This document shows positions 1 through 9,282 of a stretch of 64,000 nt of DNA, piece by piece. Position numbers and translations under genes: made by a program. Position 1 is the first letter of the stretch, and each line of letters begins with the position of its first letter. Location: positions 4,857-68,856 of the forward strand of contig NZ_KE386494.1 in NCBI RefSeq assembly GCF_000427425.1. Reading direction: 5' to 3'. The stretch comes from Caldanaerobius polysaccharolyticus DSM 13641. Its GTDB lineage: Bacteria; Bacillota; Thermoanaerobacteria; Thermoanaerobacterales; Caldanaerobiaceae. The notes beneath the pieces are model-generated. The model did no database searches and was not told the DNA's origin. It saw nothing but the letters and a program-made list of their open reading frames with translations.

Positions 1-1
1 G

Positions 2-361
2 GATATACACGATAGTGAGTTGTTTGATAATTTAAAAAGGGCAATAGAGTTATATGCGTCGTTGGGAATTAAGGTCCAGATAACAGAGCTAGATGTATCG
101 ATGTTCGCATTTAATGACGATAGACGCGATATAGTGGCGCCTACTAGAGAAATGCTTGACATCCAGGCTCGGGTCTATAAAAAGCTTTTTGAAATATTCA
201 GATCTTATAAAGATGTAATTACCTCGGTTACTTTTTGGGGAATTAGCGATAAACACACATGGAAGGATAACTTCCCAGTTAAAAACAGGAAAGATTGGCC
301 GTTGTTATTTGATGAAGAACAAAAGCCTAAACCCGCTTTTTTTAGTATGATAAACTTTTAA
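2..361 (+). CDS. GH10 endo-1,4-beta-xylanase, C-terminal part (runs in from the left)
   Basis: This is the last ~119 residues of a glycoside hydrolase family 10 xylanase, which cuts internal beta-1,4 bonds in xylan. The frame is open from the first bases of the window, so the 5' part lies outside. The segment KVQITELDVS carries the GH10 catalytic nucleophile Glu, and SVTFWGISDKHTW is the conserved late beta-strand with the substrate-binding Trp. The protein ends soon after the barrel (FSMINF), so this copy has no C-terminal binding module. It heads a run of xylan genes, most of which are fragments. Whether the upstream portion is intact cannot be judged here. Confidence 0.9.
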   Translation, partial: DIHDSELFDNLKRAIELYASLGIKVQITELDVSMFAFNDDRRDIVAPTREMLDIQARVYKKLFEIFRSYKDVITSVTFWGISDKHTWKDNFPVKNRKDWPLLFDEEQKPKPAFFSMINF

Positions 362-473
362 TATTGGATGATATATACTTCCCGGGTGTCCCAAGGTCTA
401 AAGCAAAGAACAGAGCTTGTCATAGAAAATCTCGAACTAAAACTAAATGGAAAACAAATTGGAGGTATTGTAC

Positions 474-642
474 ATGTTTTATGATTTGCCTTTAGAAGAG
501 CTTAAAAAGTATATGGGCAAAAATCCATGGTCCTCCGGATATAGATGAATACTGGGACAATGCCATAAAAGAAGCAAATGAAATTGACTTAAACGTTAGG
601 CTGGAAGAAATAGATTACCCTGTTGACACAATAGAAGCTTGA
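474..642 (+). pseudogene. acetyl xylan esterase (AXE1/CE7), N-terminal fragment with frameshift
   Basis: A good ribosome site (ggagg) precedes an ATG at 474. The first reading frame gives MFYDLPLEELKKYMGKNP, which matches the usual start of CE7 acetyl xylan esterase/cephalosporin C deacetylase. After about 18 codons the frame hits a stop. The match continues in another frame as PPDIDEYWDNAIKEA, the next conserved CE7 segment, until a TGA at 640. CE7 enzymes are about 320 residues; the alpha/beta-hydrolase core with its Ser-Asp-His triad is absent. So this is a remnant of an esterase that once removed acetyl groups from xylan alongside the xylanases. Confidence 0.75.
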
Positions 643-690
643 AAAACGGAGATATCGCGAGAAGTGAAAGATAATGGAGGAGGAGTGTCA

Positions 691-1146
691 ATGAAAAAGA
701 GAAAAATGTTGTCATTGCTGGTTAGTTTCATGTTGCTTATCACAGCCTTTATGCCGGTTAATAAGGTGGTGGCTGCAAAATTGCCAGATGCATCTGGTAA
801 TTTAAGCGTTAATCTGGTAGTTAACGGTGATTTTGAAAGCGGTAATATAGACGGTTGGACAAAACATGGCAATCCTACGTTGGAAATAACCAGTGAGCAA
901 GCGATAGGAAATTATAGTCTGAAGGTAACAGGAAGAACTCAAACGTATGAGGGGCCGGCGTATGATTTATTAGGCAAAATGGAAAACGGAAAGACTTATA
1001 ATATTACGCTCAAAGTAAGAGCTGTATCAGGGCAGATAGCGATGGGGCATCCTAATCCTCCAAAAATTACTGTGACTATGCGAAGAAAATACATACCCAA
1101 TACAGAGGGAGGGGAGAAGGAGAAATGGAAAGTTAAATATAGGTAA
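691..1146 (+). pseudogene. secreted xylanase N-terminus: signal peptide plus carbohydrate-binding module, truncated
   Basis: The start ATG at 691 follows ggaggagtg, so I place it downstream of the in-frame GTG-type start at 664. Residues 1-29 form a signal peptide (MKKRKMLSLL, hydrophobic core, then VVAAK). Residues ~45-130 look like a CBM22 or CBM4_9 module, as found ahead of GH10 domains (LVVNGDFESGNIDGW, then YEGPAYDLLGKMENGKTY). After about residue 128 the sequence degenerates into charged residues (GGEKEKWKVKYR) and stops. No catalytic domain follows, so the gene is cut off. Export of a short binding protein is possible, but a relic is more likely. Confidence 0.7.
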
Positions 1147-1974
1147 CTCATTCAGTATTTTATTACTGAATTGTTACAACTATATCTTACAAGGGAGTGA
1201 TAAGAGATACGTAAATCATAAAAACATGATAGCGTTGATATGGGAACAAAGGCATTTTAAACATATATAGGCAAAAAATAGAGAAAGAGTGAGAAAACGT
1301 GAGCAATATTCAGAAAAAAAAGAAAAACAGCAAATATTCGTTGAATTCGGTCAAATTTGGACTTTGAAAATGTTTTTATAAAGAGTTAGATTAATACTAG
1401 CAACTTATTAAAGTTTTTTTAAAAAGACATTTAAAACAAGAAGAAAGGAGGAAATTATTAATTAACAAAGCGTAACAAAGAATTAACTAATAAATGGTAT
1501 TTAAGCAATAAGTCGTTAGGAGGTGATTATTGATATATAAAAATATTTTGTAAAGTAATTTTGCACCGCCATACGTGTAATAAAATTAGATAAACTAAAA
1601 CCAATGATATTATACAAGCTAAGCAATACAATGTCAAACAATAATTTTATTCTAAGTTTTACTCTATTTCGATTGTAATATGAGTGTTTTACAGCCAATA
1701 TTCATATTTTTCGTACGAAACTTCGCAAATGAACGCGCCTCAATTTTAGTTAATTTAAATTAAAATTATATCAATAAAGGGATCAATAAAGGTAGGTAAA
1801 TGCAAAATGAAGCGAATATCAAAGTAAAAAAAACACCAATATTAGGAATTCAGTAACAAATAAAGCATTTACAAGAGACAAAATATGGAGGAAATCAGAG
1901 GTAAATTTAAAAAAGACAAAACTTAATAAACCTATCCAATTGCTAAAAAATGTTAGGCATGTTAAATCAATATA
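1147..1974. other. gene-free AT-rich stretch
   Basis: No reading frame of credible length or composition is visible on either strand. There is a perfect 8-bp inverted repeat (ATTCAGTA/TACTGAAT, 1150-1171) just after the truncated xylanase, without a T-run. Shine-Dalgarno-like strings near 1445 (aaaggagg) and 1519 (aggaggtg) lead into stops within a few codons. This is probably the eroded remainder of the xylanase gene region plus the outer part of the neighbouring insertion sequence. Confidence 0.6.
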
Positions 1975-3193
1975 TTAAGCTAAAAGTTGTTTTAAAGATA
2001 AAGGATGGTCCACAGCTCCGAGCTTAGCTGTAATAATTAACCCTATGTGTTGTGTTATACACGCGAGTAAAATGTCTGCTTTAATAGTTTCAGTGTTTCT
2101 AAGCTTAAAATTATTTACAGACATGGATTCTTTCAAGTTAGCGATAGTTTTTTCAATGACAGTCCGCTTTTTATAGAGCTTAAACCATTTTTTAGAATTG
2201 CGAGGAATAATGGTGTTGGTTCTATAATCGGTATCCAGGAAAGTATGAAAAATTCTACCGCATTTAGAAGATGTACAAGGATGATCACATTCCAGGATAT
2301 AGACAGTTTTACCATTTACCTTAGTTTTTCTAGCCTTAGGGCACAACCATTTGATTCTAGGAGCTCTACCTTAAAAAGATATTTATAATTATCAAAAGCA
2401 TCGAAAGCAGTATCACCTAAGAAGTATCTATAGGAAAAATGAGGGTGTAGATTGAAAAAACTATCAAGAACCGGTATTAAAGTTTTAGAATCATACAAAT
2501 CTTTAGATTCAGCGACGGAAGGAGCATTGTGAGCGTCAAGAGAATCATCATCGTAAAAGCGGATATGTTGGACAATGCCTAAGCCATTAGTAACGACAGC
2601 AGCTTTAATAGAATAGCAATAATGGCCGTTGATATAAGAGAATTTAGCATCAGGGTTAGAGGAAGCGGACTTAGGCATTTTACTACAGGCGTAGGAATGA
2701 GGATTAAAATCGGGGATAGATTTAGAAAGCTTTTTAGCATTGCGATATAGAGAATCGAAGAATTTAGGATTATTTTCCTTGACATAAGGTTCGAAGCCGG
2801 TAGTATCAACGACTAAGACATTAGAGAGGGTAGGACTGATAGCACGAGAAATAAGTTCAGTAATATTAACGAGATTATAGAAGAAAGATTCAAGGTCATG
2901 AAAGAAGAGAGATTTAAATCTAGAGAATTGAGAAATGGAAGGGACTCTGGAAAAACCGCAAAGTTCTCTCAATTCCTTAGAGAGATTAAGGATATGAACA
3001 AGCAACTGAGTAGTAGGGATAGAAAGGATTTTTTGAATAACAAGGGCAGAAAGCATGGATTCGAGGCTAAAATCCCTATGGCGACCGAGAGAAGAGTAGT
3101 AATGGTCGTAGAAAGAAGAAGGGATAAGTTCAGAGAAATTGATGAAAGAATCAAAAAGTTTATGGTTGCAATAAATTTATTTAAACCAGGCAA
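1975..3193 (-). pseudogene. DDE transposase of the IS4/IS5 type (YREK signature), frameshifted
   Basis: The main frame (3056-2316 on the minus strand) continues into a second frame (2346-1975), so there is a frameshift near 2320-2346. Homologous-looking sequence also runs upstream of the first Met (LIPSSFYDHYYSSLGRHRD) to a stop near 3177. An alternative frame from 3193 (PGLNKFIATIN) supplies a start if a T-run near 3153 has changed length. DDE residues are visible: VVDTTGF, FLGDTAFDAF, and the C-terminal Y-(2)-R-(3)-E-(6)-K signature reads YKKRTVIEKTIANLK exactly. Two frame breaks make it inactive unless it is expressed by frameshifting. Confidence 0.8.
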
Positions 3194-3217
3194 ATGAAGT
3201 ATTTTTCATTTGCCTGG
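3186..3217. repeat. perfect 12-bp palindromic hairpin at the transposase 5' end
   Basis: CCAGGCAAATGA, an 8-nt loop, then TCATTTGCCTGG. It sits just upstream of the transposase N-terminus, so it probably lies at or near the end of the element. A subterminal hairpin of this kind could block read-through transcription into the transposase. Confidence 0.7.
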
Positions 3218-3339
3218 AGGAAAGTGCTGTTTATACGTGTTGTGTACTTTTCTTTTTTATGAATTTTAAAATATTTATAAATCAAATAATAAATACTTAT
3301 TTTAGAGTAATTAATATAAGGGAAGGAAGGATTGATAAT

Positions 3340-4506
3340 GTGGCAAATTTTAGCGATTTATCAGCATTATTAGAGGGTTTTGTAACAAAAGGATTACCTG
3401 GTTGTGGGTGTGCTATAGCCAAAAATGGTGAAATTTTGTATGAAGGATATTTTGGTTATGCAGATTTAGAAAAAAGGAAACCTATAAATGAGGAGAGCGT
3501 TTTTCGCATTTTTTCTATGACTAAAGTGATAATTTGTACCGCTGCCATGATACTTTACGAAAGAGGTAAATTTTTATTAAGTGATCCAATATATGAATAT
3601 TTTCCAGAATATAAGGAAACGAAAGTTTTTGTTAAAGATTCAAAAGGGAATGTATATGTTGAAAAAGCAAAGAATACTATGTTAATTAAACATGCTTTTA
3701 CTATGGCAGTAGGTTTGCCATACCATTTTGGAGATTCCCCTACGGCAAATGAAATAAGAAAGGTGAAAGCAGAATTAAAAGAAAAATATGGGAAATATGA
3801 TATTGTAACAGAAGTGAGGGCAATGGGATCAGTACCAGTTGCATTTGAACCTGGAACTCGTTGGCTATATGGATATGGCCATGATATAATTGCTGCATTG
3901 ATACAAGAAATATCTGGAAAACCGGTAGGGAAATTTTTATACGAAGAAATATTTGGACCTTTGGGAATGGATAGCACAGGATATCGTTTTTATGGAGATA
4001 TTGAAGAAAGGATGGTTTGTTGTTATAGGAAAAATGAGAATGGAACATTAGAAAGAGTTCAAGGAATGTTAGACGAATTTCATCAACCAGATGCTATTTA
4101 TGAAGCTGGAGGAGCAGGTCTTTATTCTACGGTGAGAGATTATTTAAAATTTTCCCAAATGCTTGCTAATGGAGGATGTTATAAAGGACAGAGAATAATT
4201 GGTAGAAAGACTATCGATTTGATGAGAACTAATCAATTAAATGAACAACAACTAAAGGACTTTAATCATAATAATGTTTATTTGGCTGGATATGGATACG
4301 GTTTGGGAGTGAGGACTCTAATGAATCCAGCTGAAGGAAACTCAAATAGTTCTGTTGGAGAGTTTGGTTGGACAGGTGCCTTGGGTACTTATGTTTCGAT
4401 TGATCCAAGTGAAGGTTTTTCTCTAGTTTACATGCATCAGATGATTCCTAATATGGAAGAGTATCACCATTTGCGTGTGAGATCAGTTGCATATGGTTGT
4501 TTGTGA
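3340..4506 (+). CDS. serine hydrolase of the beta-lactamase/esterase VIII family
   Basis: This is a penicillin-recognising-fold hydrolase of 388 residues (PF00144). The catalytic S-x-x-K motif is SMTK in FRIFSMTKVI, and a Tyr motif (YGYGHD) fits the second catalytic element. A late WTGALGTY fits the KTG-like box (W-T-G here). I chose GTG 3340 because ggaagg lies 9 nt ahead; an upstream ATG at 3259 would add 27 residues unlike the family. There is no signal peptide, so it acts in the cytoplasm. In this setting an esterase on small acylated xylo-oligosaccharides is plausible, but peptide or lactone hydrolysis cannot be excluded. Confidence 0.8.
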   Translation: MANFSDLSALLEGFVTKGLPGCGCAIAKNGEILYEGYFGYADLEKRKPINEESVFRIFSMTKVIICTAAMILYERGKFLLSDPIYEYFPEYKETKVFVKDSKGNVYVEKAKNTMLIKHAFTMAVGLPYHFGDSPTANEIRKVKAELKEKYGKYDIVTEVRAMGSVPVAFEPGTRWLYGYGHDIIAALIQEISGKPVGKFLYEEIFGPLGMDSTGYRFYGDIEERMVCCYRKNENGTLERVQGMLDEFHQPDAIYEAGGAGLYSTVRDYLKFSQMLANGGCYKGQRIIGRKTIDLMRTNQLNEQQLKDFNHNNVYLAGYGYGLGVRTLMNPAEGNSNSSVGEFGWTGALGTYVSIDPSEGFSLVYMHQMIPNMEEYHHLRVRSVAYGCL

Positions 4507-4769
4507 TGAGGAAGGTAACAAGTAAAAGCCAGGAATAAAACAGTAATTTATCTATTGTTTAGAGGCACTGTTATGTGATCAATTGTCCATTCATTAAGGC
4601 ATAGATCTTGTATAGGATGAAGATGCATCCTCTAGCATTTTCCCCAAGGCGATATGAAGGAGTTTAAGGGCAAGACCCCAGAGAGGTATGATAGAGAATG
4701 TTGAGGGGATATAAATGATACACTATTGTTATTTGCGGTGCTACATTTATGAGAAGGAGGAAATGTTGA
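4507..4769. other. intergenic region ahead of the GH39 pair
   Basis: No gene is seen. The stretch ends in the ribosome site gaaggagg for the first GH39 gene. A short frame ending at about 4702 (KGKTPERYDREC) has the flavour of an AraC-type regulator C-terminus, but it is too short to call. Confidence 0.4.
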
Positions 4770-6287
4770 ATGGTAATAGAAGTAAAAGTACCTCAAAAGG
4801 GAAGTTTATTTAAAAATAATTCGAATGTTTGTGTAGGAAGTGGAAGAATGGGACTGGCTCTGCAAAAAGAGTATATGGATCATCTAAAAATTGTACAAGA
4901 AAAGATACATTTTCGTTATATCCGTTGTCATGGATTATTTTGTGACGATGTAGGTATATATAGGGAATATTCAAACGATAACCAAACTATTCCTTTTTAT
5001 AATTTTACCTATTTAGATCGGATAATTGATGGATTTTTAGAAAGTGGTATTAGACCTTTTCTAGAATTAGGATTTATGCCTGAAAAATTAAAGTCAGGTG
5101 ATAGAACGGTATTTTATTGGAAAGCAAACGTCACTCCACCTTCTTCTTACGAAAAATGGGCAAAATTAATAAGTGTAACTTTAAATCATTTAATTGAACG
5201 GTATGGTCGGGAAGAAGTTATTACCTGGCCTATTGAGGTATGGAATGAACCAAATATAGGATTTTGGGCTGGGACAATGGCGGAATATTTTAAATTATAT
5301 GAATATTCTGCTAAAGCAGTTAAAGAAGTGGATCAAAGAATTCAAGTAGGAGGTCCCGCAATTTGTGGTGTAAACACTGAATATTGGCTGAGATCATTTT
5401 TTGAACATTGTATTAAAAATAAGTTACCATTGGATTTTGTTACTCGCCATTGTTACACTGCAAATCGGCCAATAATGCAGCCATGTTCTGAATTTATTTA
5501 TCATACTCTAGAAGAACCAACAAATATGATTAGAGAGCTAAAAGAAACTCGAGAAATTATGTCTGATTATCCTGAGATTGCACATTTACCGCTACATATT
5601 ACGGAATTTAATAGTTCATATGTTCCACGATGCCCAGTGCATGACACAACTTTTAATGCTGCATATATTGCGCGTATACTTAGCGAAGCGGGAGAGTATG
5701 CAGATTCCTATTCATATTGGACATTTAGTGATGTTTTTGAGGAAATGGATGTACCACCATCTGTTTTTCATGGAGGTTTTGGTCTAATAGCATTGAACTC
5801 TATTAAAAAACCTACTTTTTATACATTTGAGTTTTTTTCAAAAGCTGGCAAAGAATTATTGTATCGTGATGAAAATATCATAGTTACTAAAGATAGTGAT
5901 AAGTATGTGATTATTGGCTGGCATTGGCATGATGTGCGTGAAAAATTACCTGCACAAGAAAAAAAATATCGCCTACTTTTGCCAAGTATTGCACCACAAG
6001 TCTTATTAATAAAACGAGAAGTTGGTGGTTCTCATGCCAATCCTTTGCAAACATGGAGTAATATGGGTAAACCACGTACTCTTAATAAAGGACAACGGGA
6101 AATTTTACGCGCTTCTGCTGAACCTTTACAAACTGACAAAAAATTGTATCAAAATAACGGAATATATGAAATAGAAGTATCTATTCCATGTAATCATCTA
6201 TGTATGCTTGAAATTATTCCAGTCAATGATATGACAAAGAATTATTTGGGATTTGATTTAAGAGAATTTTATGGTTTAGATTCATAA
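4770..6287 (+). CDS. xynB: GH39 beta-xylosidase, first of a tandem pair
   Basis: A retaining glycosidase of family 39, 505 residues, close to the ~500 typical for XynB of Thermoanaerobacterium. The acid/base Glu is residue 160 in VWNEPN. The nucleophile is Glu279 in ITEFNSS. Both nearly match the Glu160/Glu277 pair known for T. saccharolyticum XynB. The N-terminal barrel starts with HFRYIRCHGLF and the C-terminal beta-sandwich ends the protein. No signal peptide is present, so it releases xylose from imported xylo-oligosaccharides in the cytoplasm. A strong ribosome site (aggagg) precedes the ATG. It is followed after 42 nt by a paralogue, so the two are probably co-transcribed. Confidence 0.93.
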   Translation: MVIEVKVPQKGSLFKNNSNVCVGSGRMGLALQKEYMDHLKIVQEKIHFRYIRCHGLFCDDVGIYREYSNDNQTIPFYNFTYLDRIIDGFLESGIRPFLELGFMPEKLKSGDRTVFYWKANVTPPSSYEKWAKLISVTLNHLIERYGREEVITWPIEVWNEPNIGFWAGTMAEYFKLYEYSAKAVKEVDQRIQVGGPAICGVNTEYWLRSFFEHCIKNKLPLDFVTRHCYTANRPIMQPCSEFIYHTLEEPTNMIRELKETREIMSDYPEIAHLPLHITEFNSSYVPRCPVHDTTFNAAYIARILSEAGEYADSYSYWTFSDVFEEMDVPPSVFHGGFGLIALNSIKKPTFYTFEFFSKAGKELLYRDENIIVTKDSDKYVIIGWHWHDVREKLPAQEKKYRLLLPSIAPQVLLIKREVGGSHANPLQTWSNMGKPRTLNKGQREILRASAEPLQTDKKLYQNNGIYEIEVSIPCNHLCMLEIIPVNDMTKNYLGFDLREFYGLDS

Positions 6288-6329
6288 TATTTATTTGAGT
6301 CTGTAATTTGAAAGAAAGGATGATGAAAT

Positions 6330-7775
6330 ATGAAGGTAACTTTATTTGCTGATAAGAAACAGGGGAAGATAAATAAATACTGGACAAATTGTGTTGGAAG
6401 TTGTCATGCTGCTACGGCATTGAGAGAGGATTGGCGCAAGCAGTTAAAGAAATGCCGGGAAGAATTGGGTTTTGAGTATGTGCGTTTTCACGGTTTATTG
6501 AATGATGACATGAGTGTTTGTTTGAGAAAGAGTGATGGTTCTCTGGAGTATTCGTTCTTCAATATAGATTCCATATTTGATTTCTTATTGGATATTGGCA
6601 TGAAACCTTTTATTGAATTGAGCTTTATGCCAAGTGCGTTGGCTTCTGGCACCAAAACGGTATTTCATTATAAGGGAAACATTACCCCGCCAAAATCCTA
6701 TGACGAATGGGCAGATCTGATTGGTGCGCTGGCTGACCATCTGGTTAGGCGGTATGGTGTTGAGGAAGTAAGAGAATGGTTTTTTGAAGTGTGGAACGAG
6801 CCGAATCTAGATATGTTTTGGGCTGGAACGATGGAGGAATACTTCAGGCTTTATCAAAGCGCAGCTCGGGCAATAAAGAAAGTGGACAGTGAACTGAAAG
6901 TCGGGGGGCCGGCTACGGCAATTGATGCGTGGATACCGGAACTGAAGGAATTTTGCAGTAAGAACGGAGTCCCTCTTGATTTCATATCAACACACCATTA
7001 TCCTACCGATTTAGCGTTTGGTTTGGGGTCTGACATGGAGGAACGGATGGCTCGTGCAGGGCGCGGGGAATTGACTGTCAGGGCCAAAAAAGCGATAGAG
7101 GAAGCTTATCCGCTGCCGGTGTATTATACAGAATGGAACAATTCTCCCAGTCCACGTGACCCTTATCATGATATTCCTTATAATGCAGCGTTTATTGTAA
7201 AAACAATTATTGACAATATGGATTTGCCGTTGGGGTGTTATTCCTTTTGGACTTTTTCTGATATTTTTGAAGAGTGTGGCTTAAGTTCGGTTCCATTCCA
7301 TGGTGGTTTTGGTCTGCTGAATATTCATGGGATTCCCAAGCCTTCCTATCGAGCATTCCAGTTACTGTCGAAGCTAAAGGGCGATAGATTGGAAACAGTT
7401 ATTGATGAAGGAAGTCCCACGGTAGATTGCATTGCCTCTCGTAGCCAGGAAGGTATAACAATCCTGATATCCAATCATCAAGTTCCGTTGTCTCCGATAC
7501 AGGTAGAAACAATCAGTTTTACCATTAAAGGGATAAGGGGAGTACGGTTGGCCTTTGTTGAACGGATTGACGAAATGCACGCGAATCCGAGGAGAGTATG
7601 GATAGAGATGGGAAGTCCCACTTACCTTGACCAGGAACAGATTCAGAAACTAATGGAAGCGTCAGAGTTGATAAAGGAACCTGTTGGCTGGATTGCCGAT
7701 AATAACGGTATAACAATTGGTGTGGTTATTCAACCTCATTCTGTAGTGGCAATTTCGCTCCTACTTGAGGATTGA
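6330..7775 (+). CDS. GH39 beta-xylosidase-like, second of a tandem pair
   Basis: A second GH39 enzyme of 481 residues, clearly homologous to its upstream neighbour but divergent. The acid/base Glu is residue 157 (VWNEPN) and the nucleophile is Glu268 (YYTEWNNSP). The stretch FVRFHGLLNDD-like near residue 50 and the HGGFGLLN segment after the nucleophile match GH39 barrels. There is no signal peptide. Codon use is more GC-rich than in the first copy, suggesting that the two are not a recent duplication. It may act on a differently substituted xylo-oligosaccharide or another pentoside; substrate cannot be told from sequence. Confidence 0.9.
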   Translation: MKVTLFADKKQGKINKYWTNCVGSCHAATALREDWRKQLKKCREELGFEYVRFHGLLNDDMSVCLRKSDGSLEYSFFNIDSIFDFLLDIGMKPFIELSFMPSALASGTKTVFHYKGNITPPKSYDEWADLIGALADHLVRRYGVEEVREWFFEVWNEPNLDMFWAGTMEEYFRLYQSAARAIKKVDSELKVGGPATAIDAWIPELKEFCSKNGVPLDFISTHHYPTDLAFGLGSDMEERMARAGRGELTVRAKKAIEEAYPLPVYYTEWNNSPSPRDPYHDIPYNAAFIVKTIIDNMDLPLGCYSFWTFSDIFEECGLSSVPFHGGFGLLNIHGIPKPSYRAFQLLSKLKGDRLETVIDEGSPTVDCIASRSQEGITILISNHQVPLSPIQVETISFTIKGIRGVRLAFVERIDEMHANPRRVWIEMGSPTYLDQEQIQKLMEASELIKEPVGWIADNNGITIGVVIQPHSVVAISLLLED

Positions 7776-8037
7776 GTTACTTGAGCTGCATGTGTTTACG
7801 TTTTATAATAGGGCTGGCTGAAAAAAAGGGGTTCAAGAGTGTTTAGACCGCAGCAAGTGAAAACCTGCAACCGTTGTGATTGGGAAGGAAGAAGGAAGGG
7901 AGATTAAGTATGAAAGAAGGTTTAATCGGCTTTTCATATTTTTTAGAATGGTTGTAGCATATACAAATCATTTTATTATAATCATATTGCTACTTATAAG
8001 GCCAGCACTAGCGGCAATAGCCATTTTTACTTATCTG
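7776..8037. other. junction between the GH39 pair and an IS110 remnant, with a broken gene start
   Basis: A convincing ribosome site (gggaga) precedes an ATG at 7910, whose frame (MKEGLIGFSYFLEWL) closes after 15 codons at 7957. It reads like the start of a membrane protein cut off by the IS110 element to its right. Longer plus-strand frames here run antisense to the transposase and are not credible. Confidence 0.35.
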
Positions 8038-8779
8038 TCAAAGACGATATGCCCTGTTAGCAGCGGATTTAAGTGTTTTAGCAATTTCTTCAGGATTGCT
8101 CAATCTATTGTTGCCATGACTCAAGACAAAATCAACAAGTTCCTCCATAGGCATAACAGCGATCTCATCAGGAGTAAAAGAATCAAAAACAGAAGTAGAT
8201 GCTGAGCCAAAGACGTCGCTAAAAGGACAGTCTTCCTTGTATGAAGAGAACTTGAGATAAAGCAGGTTTAAAGCTCTGCTCTTTTCACTGGATATTCTGT
8301 ACCAAGTGGTATCTAAAGCGAGTAAGGCGCTGTAGGGCTGCATATTTAAAGTCAGGCATGGGAGTAGGGTTTACCCTACCGAATCTGACACAATCAGCAA
8401 TGACTCTGGCATCAAAATCGTCAGTTTTAGGCAAATGAGTGTAAGCCTTTTTAAAGCCACTGACGACAGATGAATTCATGACAAAGAATTTAGGGTTAAA
8501 AGGTGCCAGGTCAGAAGAAAAAGCCAGGTGAAGATGGAGGTGCCATGCATAATGAGAAGTAGCTTCCATGCCAATTTTGACACAGGAAGCATCAATAGCT
8601 TTAGCATGGGAGATCACCTCAGAGATGATAGAATCAGCACCTGGGGTATCATTAGAAACCGAAAAAGGCTTCTTAATGAGGTTATTGCCATCTTGATCAA
8701 TAAAGAAAACAGAATTAGATTGACTGCTGATGTCGATACCGACGAATAAAGTACTGGGCACGTAAATTCCTCCTTTCAC
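8038..8779 (-). pseudogene. IS110-family transposase, N-terminal two-thirds, frameshifted and truncated
   Basis: The DEDD recombinase core of the IS110 family is recognisable: FVGIDISSQSNSV with the first Asp, KIGMEATSHYAWHL with the Glu, and LPKTDDFDARVIAD with the paired Asp residues. The frame breaks near 8290 and resumes as SSEKSRALNLLYLKFSSYKE down to ANRAYRL, where it stops. The C-terminal Transposase_20 half with the catalytic serine is absent, and I cannot find it in the adjacent 100 bp in any frame. The start has a ribosome site (aaaggagg). The element is therefore dead. Confidence 0.85.
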
Positions 8780-9282
8780 AAAAAATTTGAGACCAGTACC
8801 AGGTTGATCCCTGACAGATTACCGAGAAACAGCCTCGCGGTATCAGAACTATGTCAATACCCATAGGATACACCGTATGGATGCTGAGATATACGGAAGA
8901 GTAAGACATGGACAGCAAGCGAGTTAGAACTAAACGAGTAATCCCAGGGGTGCAGTCTTTTTCGAGAAGTACCCTAAAGAAGGGTCTTCAGGGGAGATCC
9001 AGAGCGACCCTGAACCAAATCCTAGAGATAGTTTAACAGAGACAACCTGAAGAAGAAAGAGGGAATACGTGTAGTACAATACAAAATGCAGCAATCGAGC
9101 ATACATCGCAGTGAGGATTATATGTTTGGTCGATGTGTAGTCAAGCCTAAAATGAACTCACTGCGTTCGAGCTTGACAACCCATCTTCCCAAACATAGAT
9201 AGTAGCTATGCGATGTATGCATAGGTATCAAGTGGCACTTGATAGATTTAATCATGGTGAAATTTAATGAAATAATATTTAA
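8780..9282. other. non-coding flank of the IS110 element, possible bridge-RNA region
   Basis: About 500 bp upstream of the IS110 start holds no plausible gene. It contains many short inverted repeats, for example taccgag...ctcgcggta near 8820-8842 and an accct...agggt pair near 8974-8988, before the nested palindrome at 9099-9220. IS110-family elements encode a structured bridge RNA in the non-coding DNA before the transposase. Position and structure fit that here, but I cannot fold or align it. Confidence 0.4.
9099..9220. repeat. nested palindrome with alternative pairings
   Basis: Three nested inverted repeats: GCATACATCGCA (9099) with TGCGATGTATGC (9209), TATGTTTGG (9121) with CCAAACATA (9189), and GTCAAGC (9140) with GCTTGAC (9171). 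A competing pair exists, CGCAGTGAG (9107) with CTCACTGCG (9157), which overlaps the outer stem. The arms are exact, so the structure looks maintained rather than accidental. Confidence 0.75.

Noticed and set aside
4640-4702. AraC-like regulator C-terminus
   Set aside because: Only about 22 codons between stops; similarity is impressionistic.
7876-8205. Plus-strand frame of 109 codons
   Set aside because: It runs antisense to the IS110 transposase fragment, has odd composition and no family; a shadow frame.
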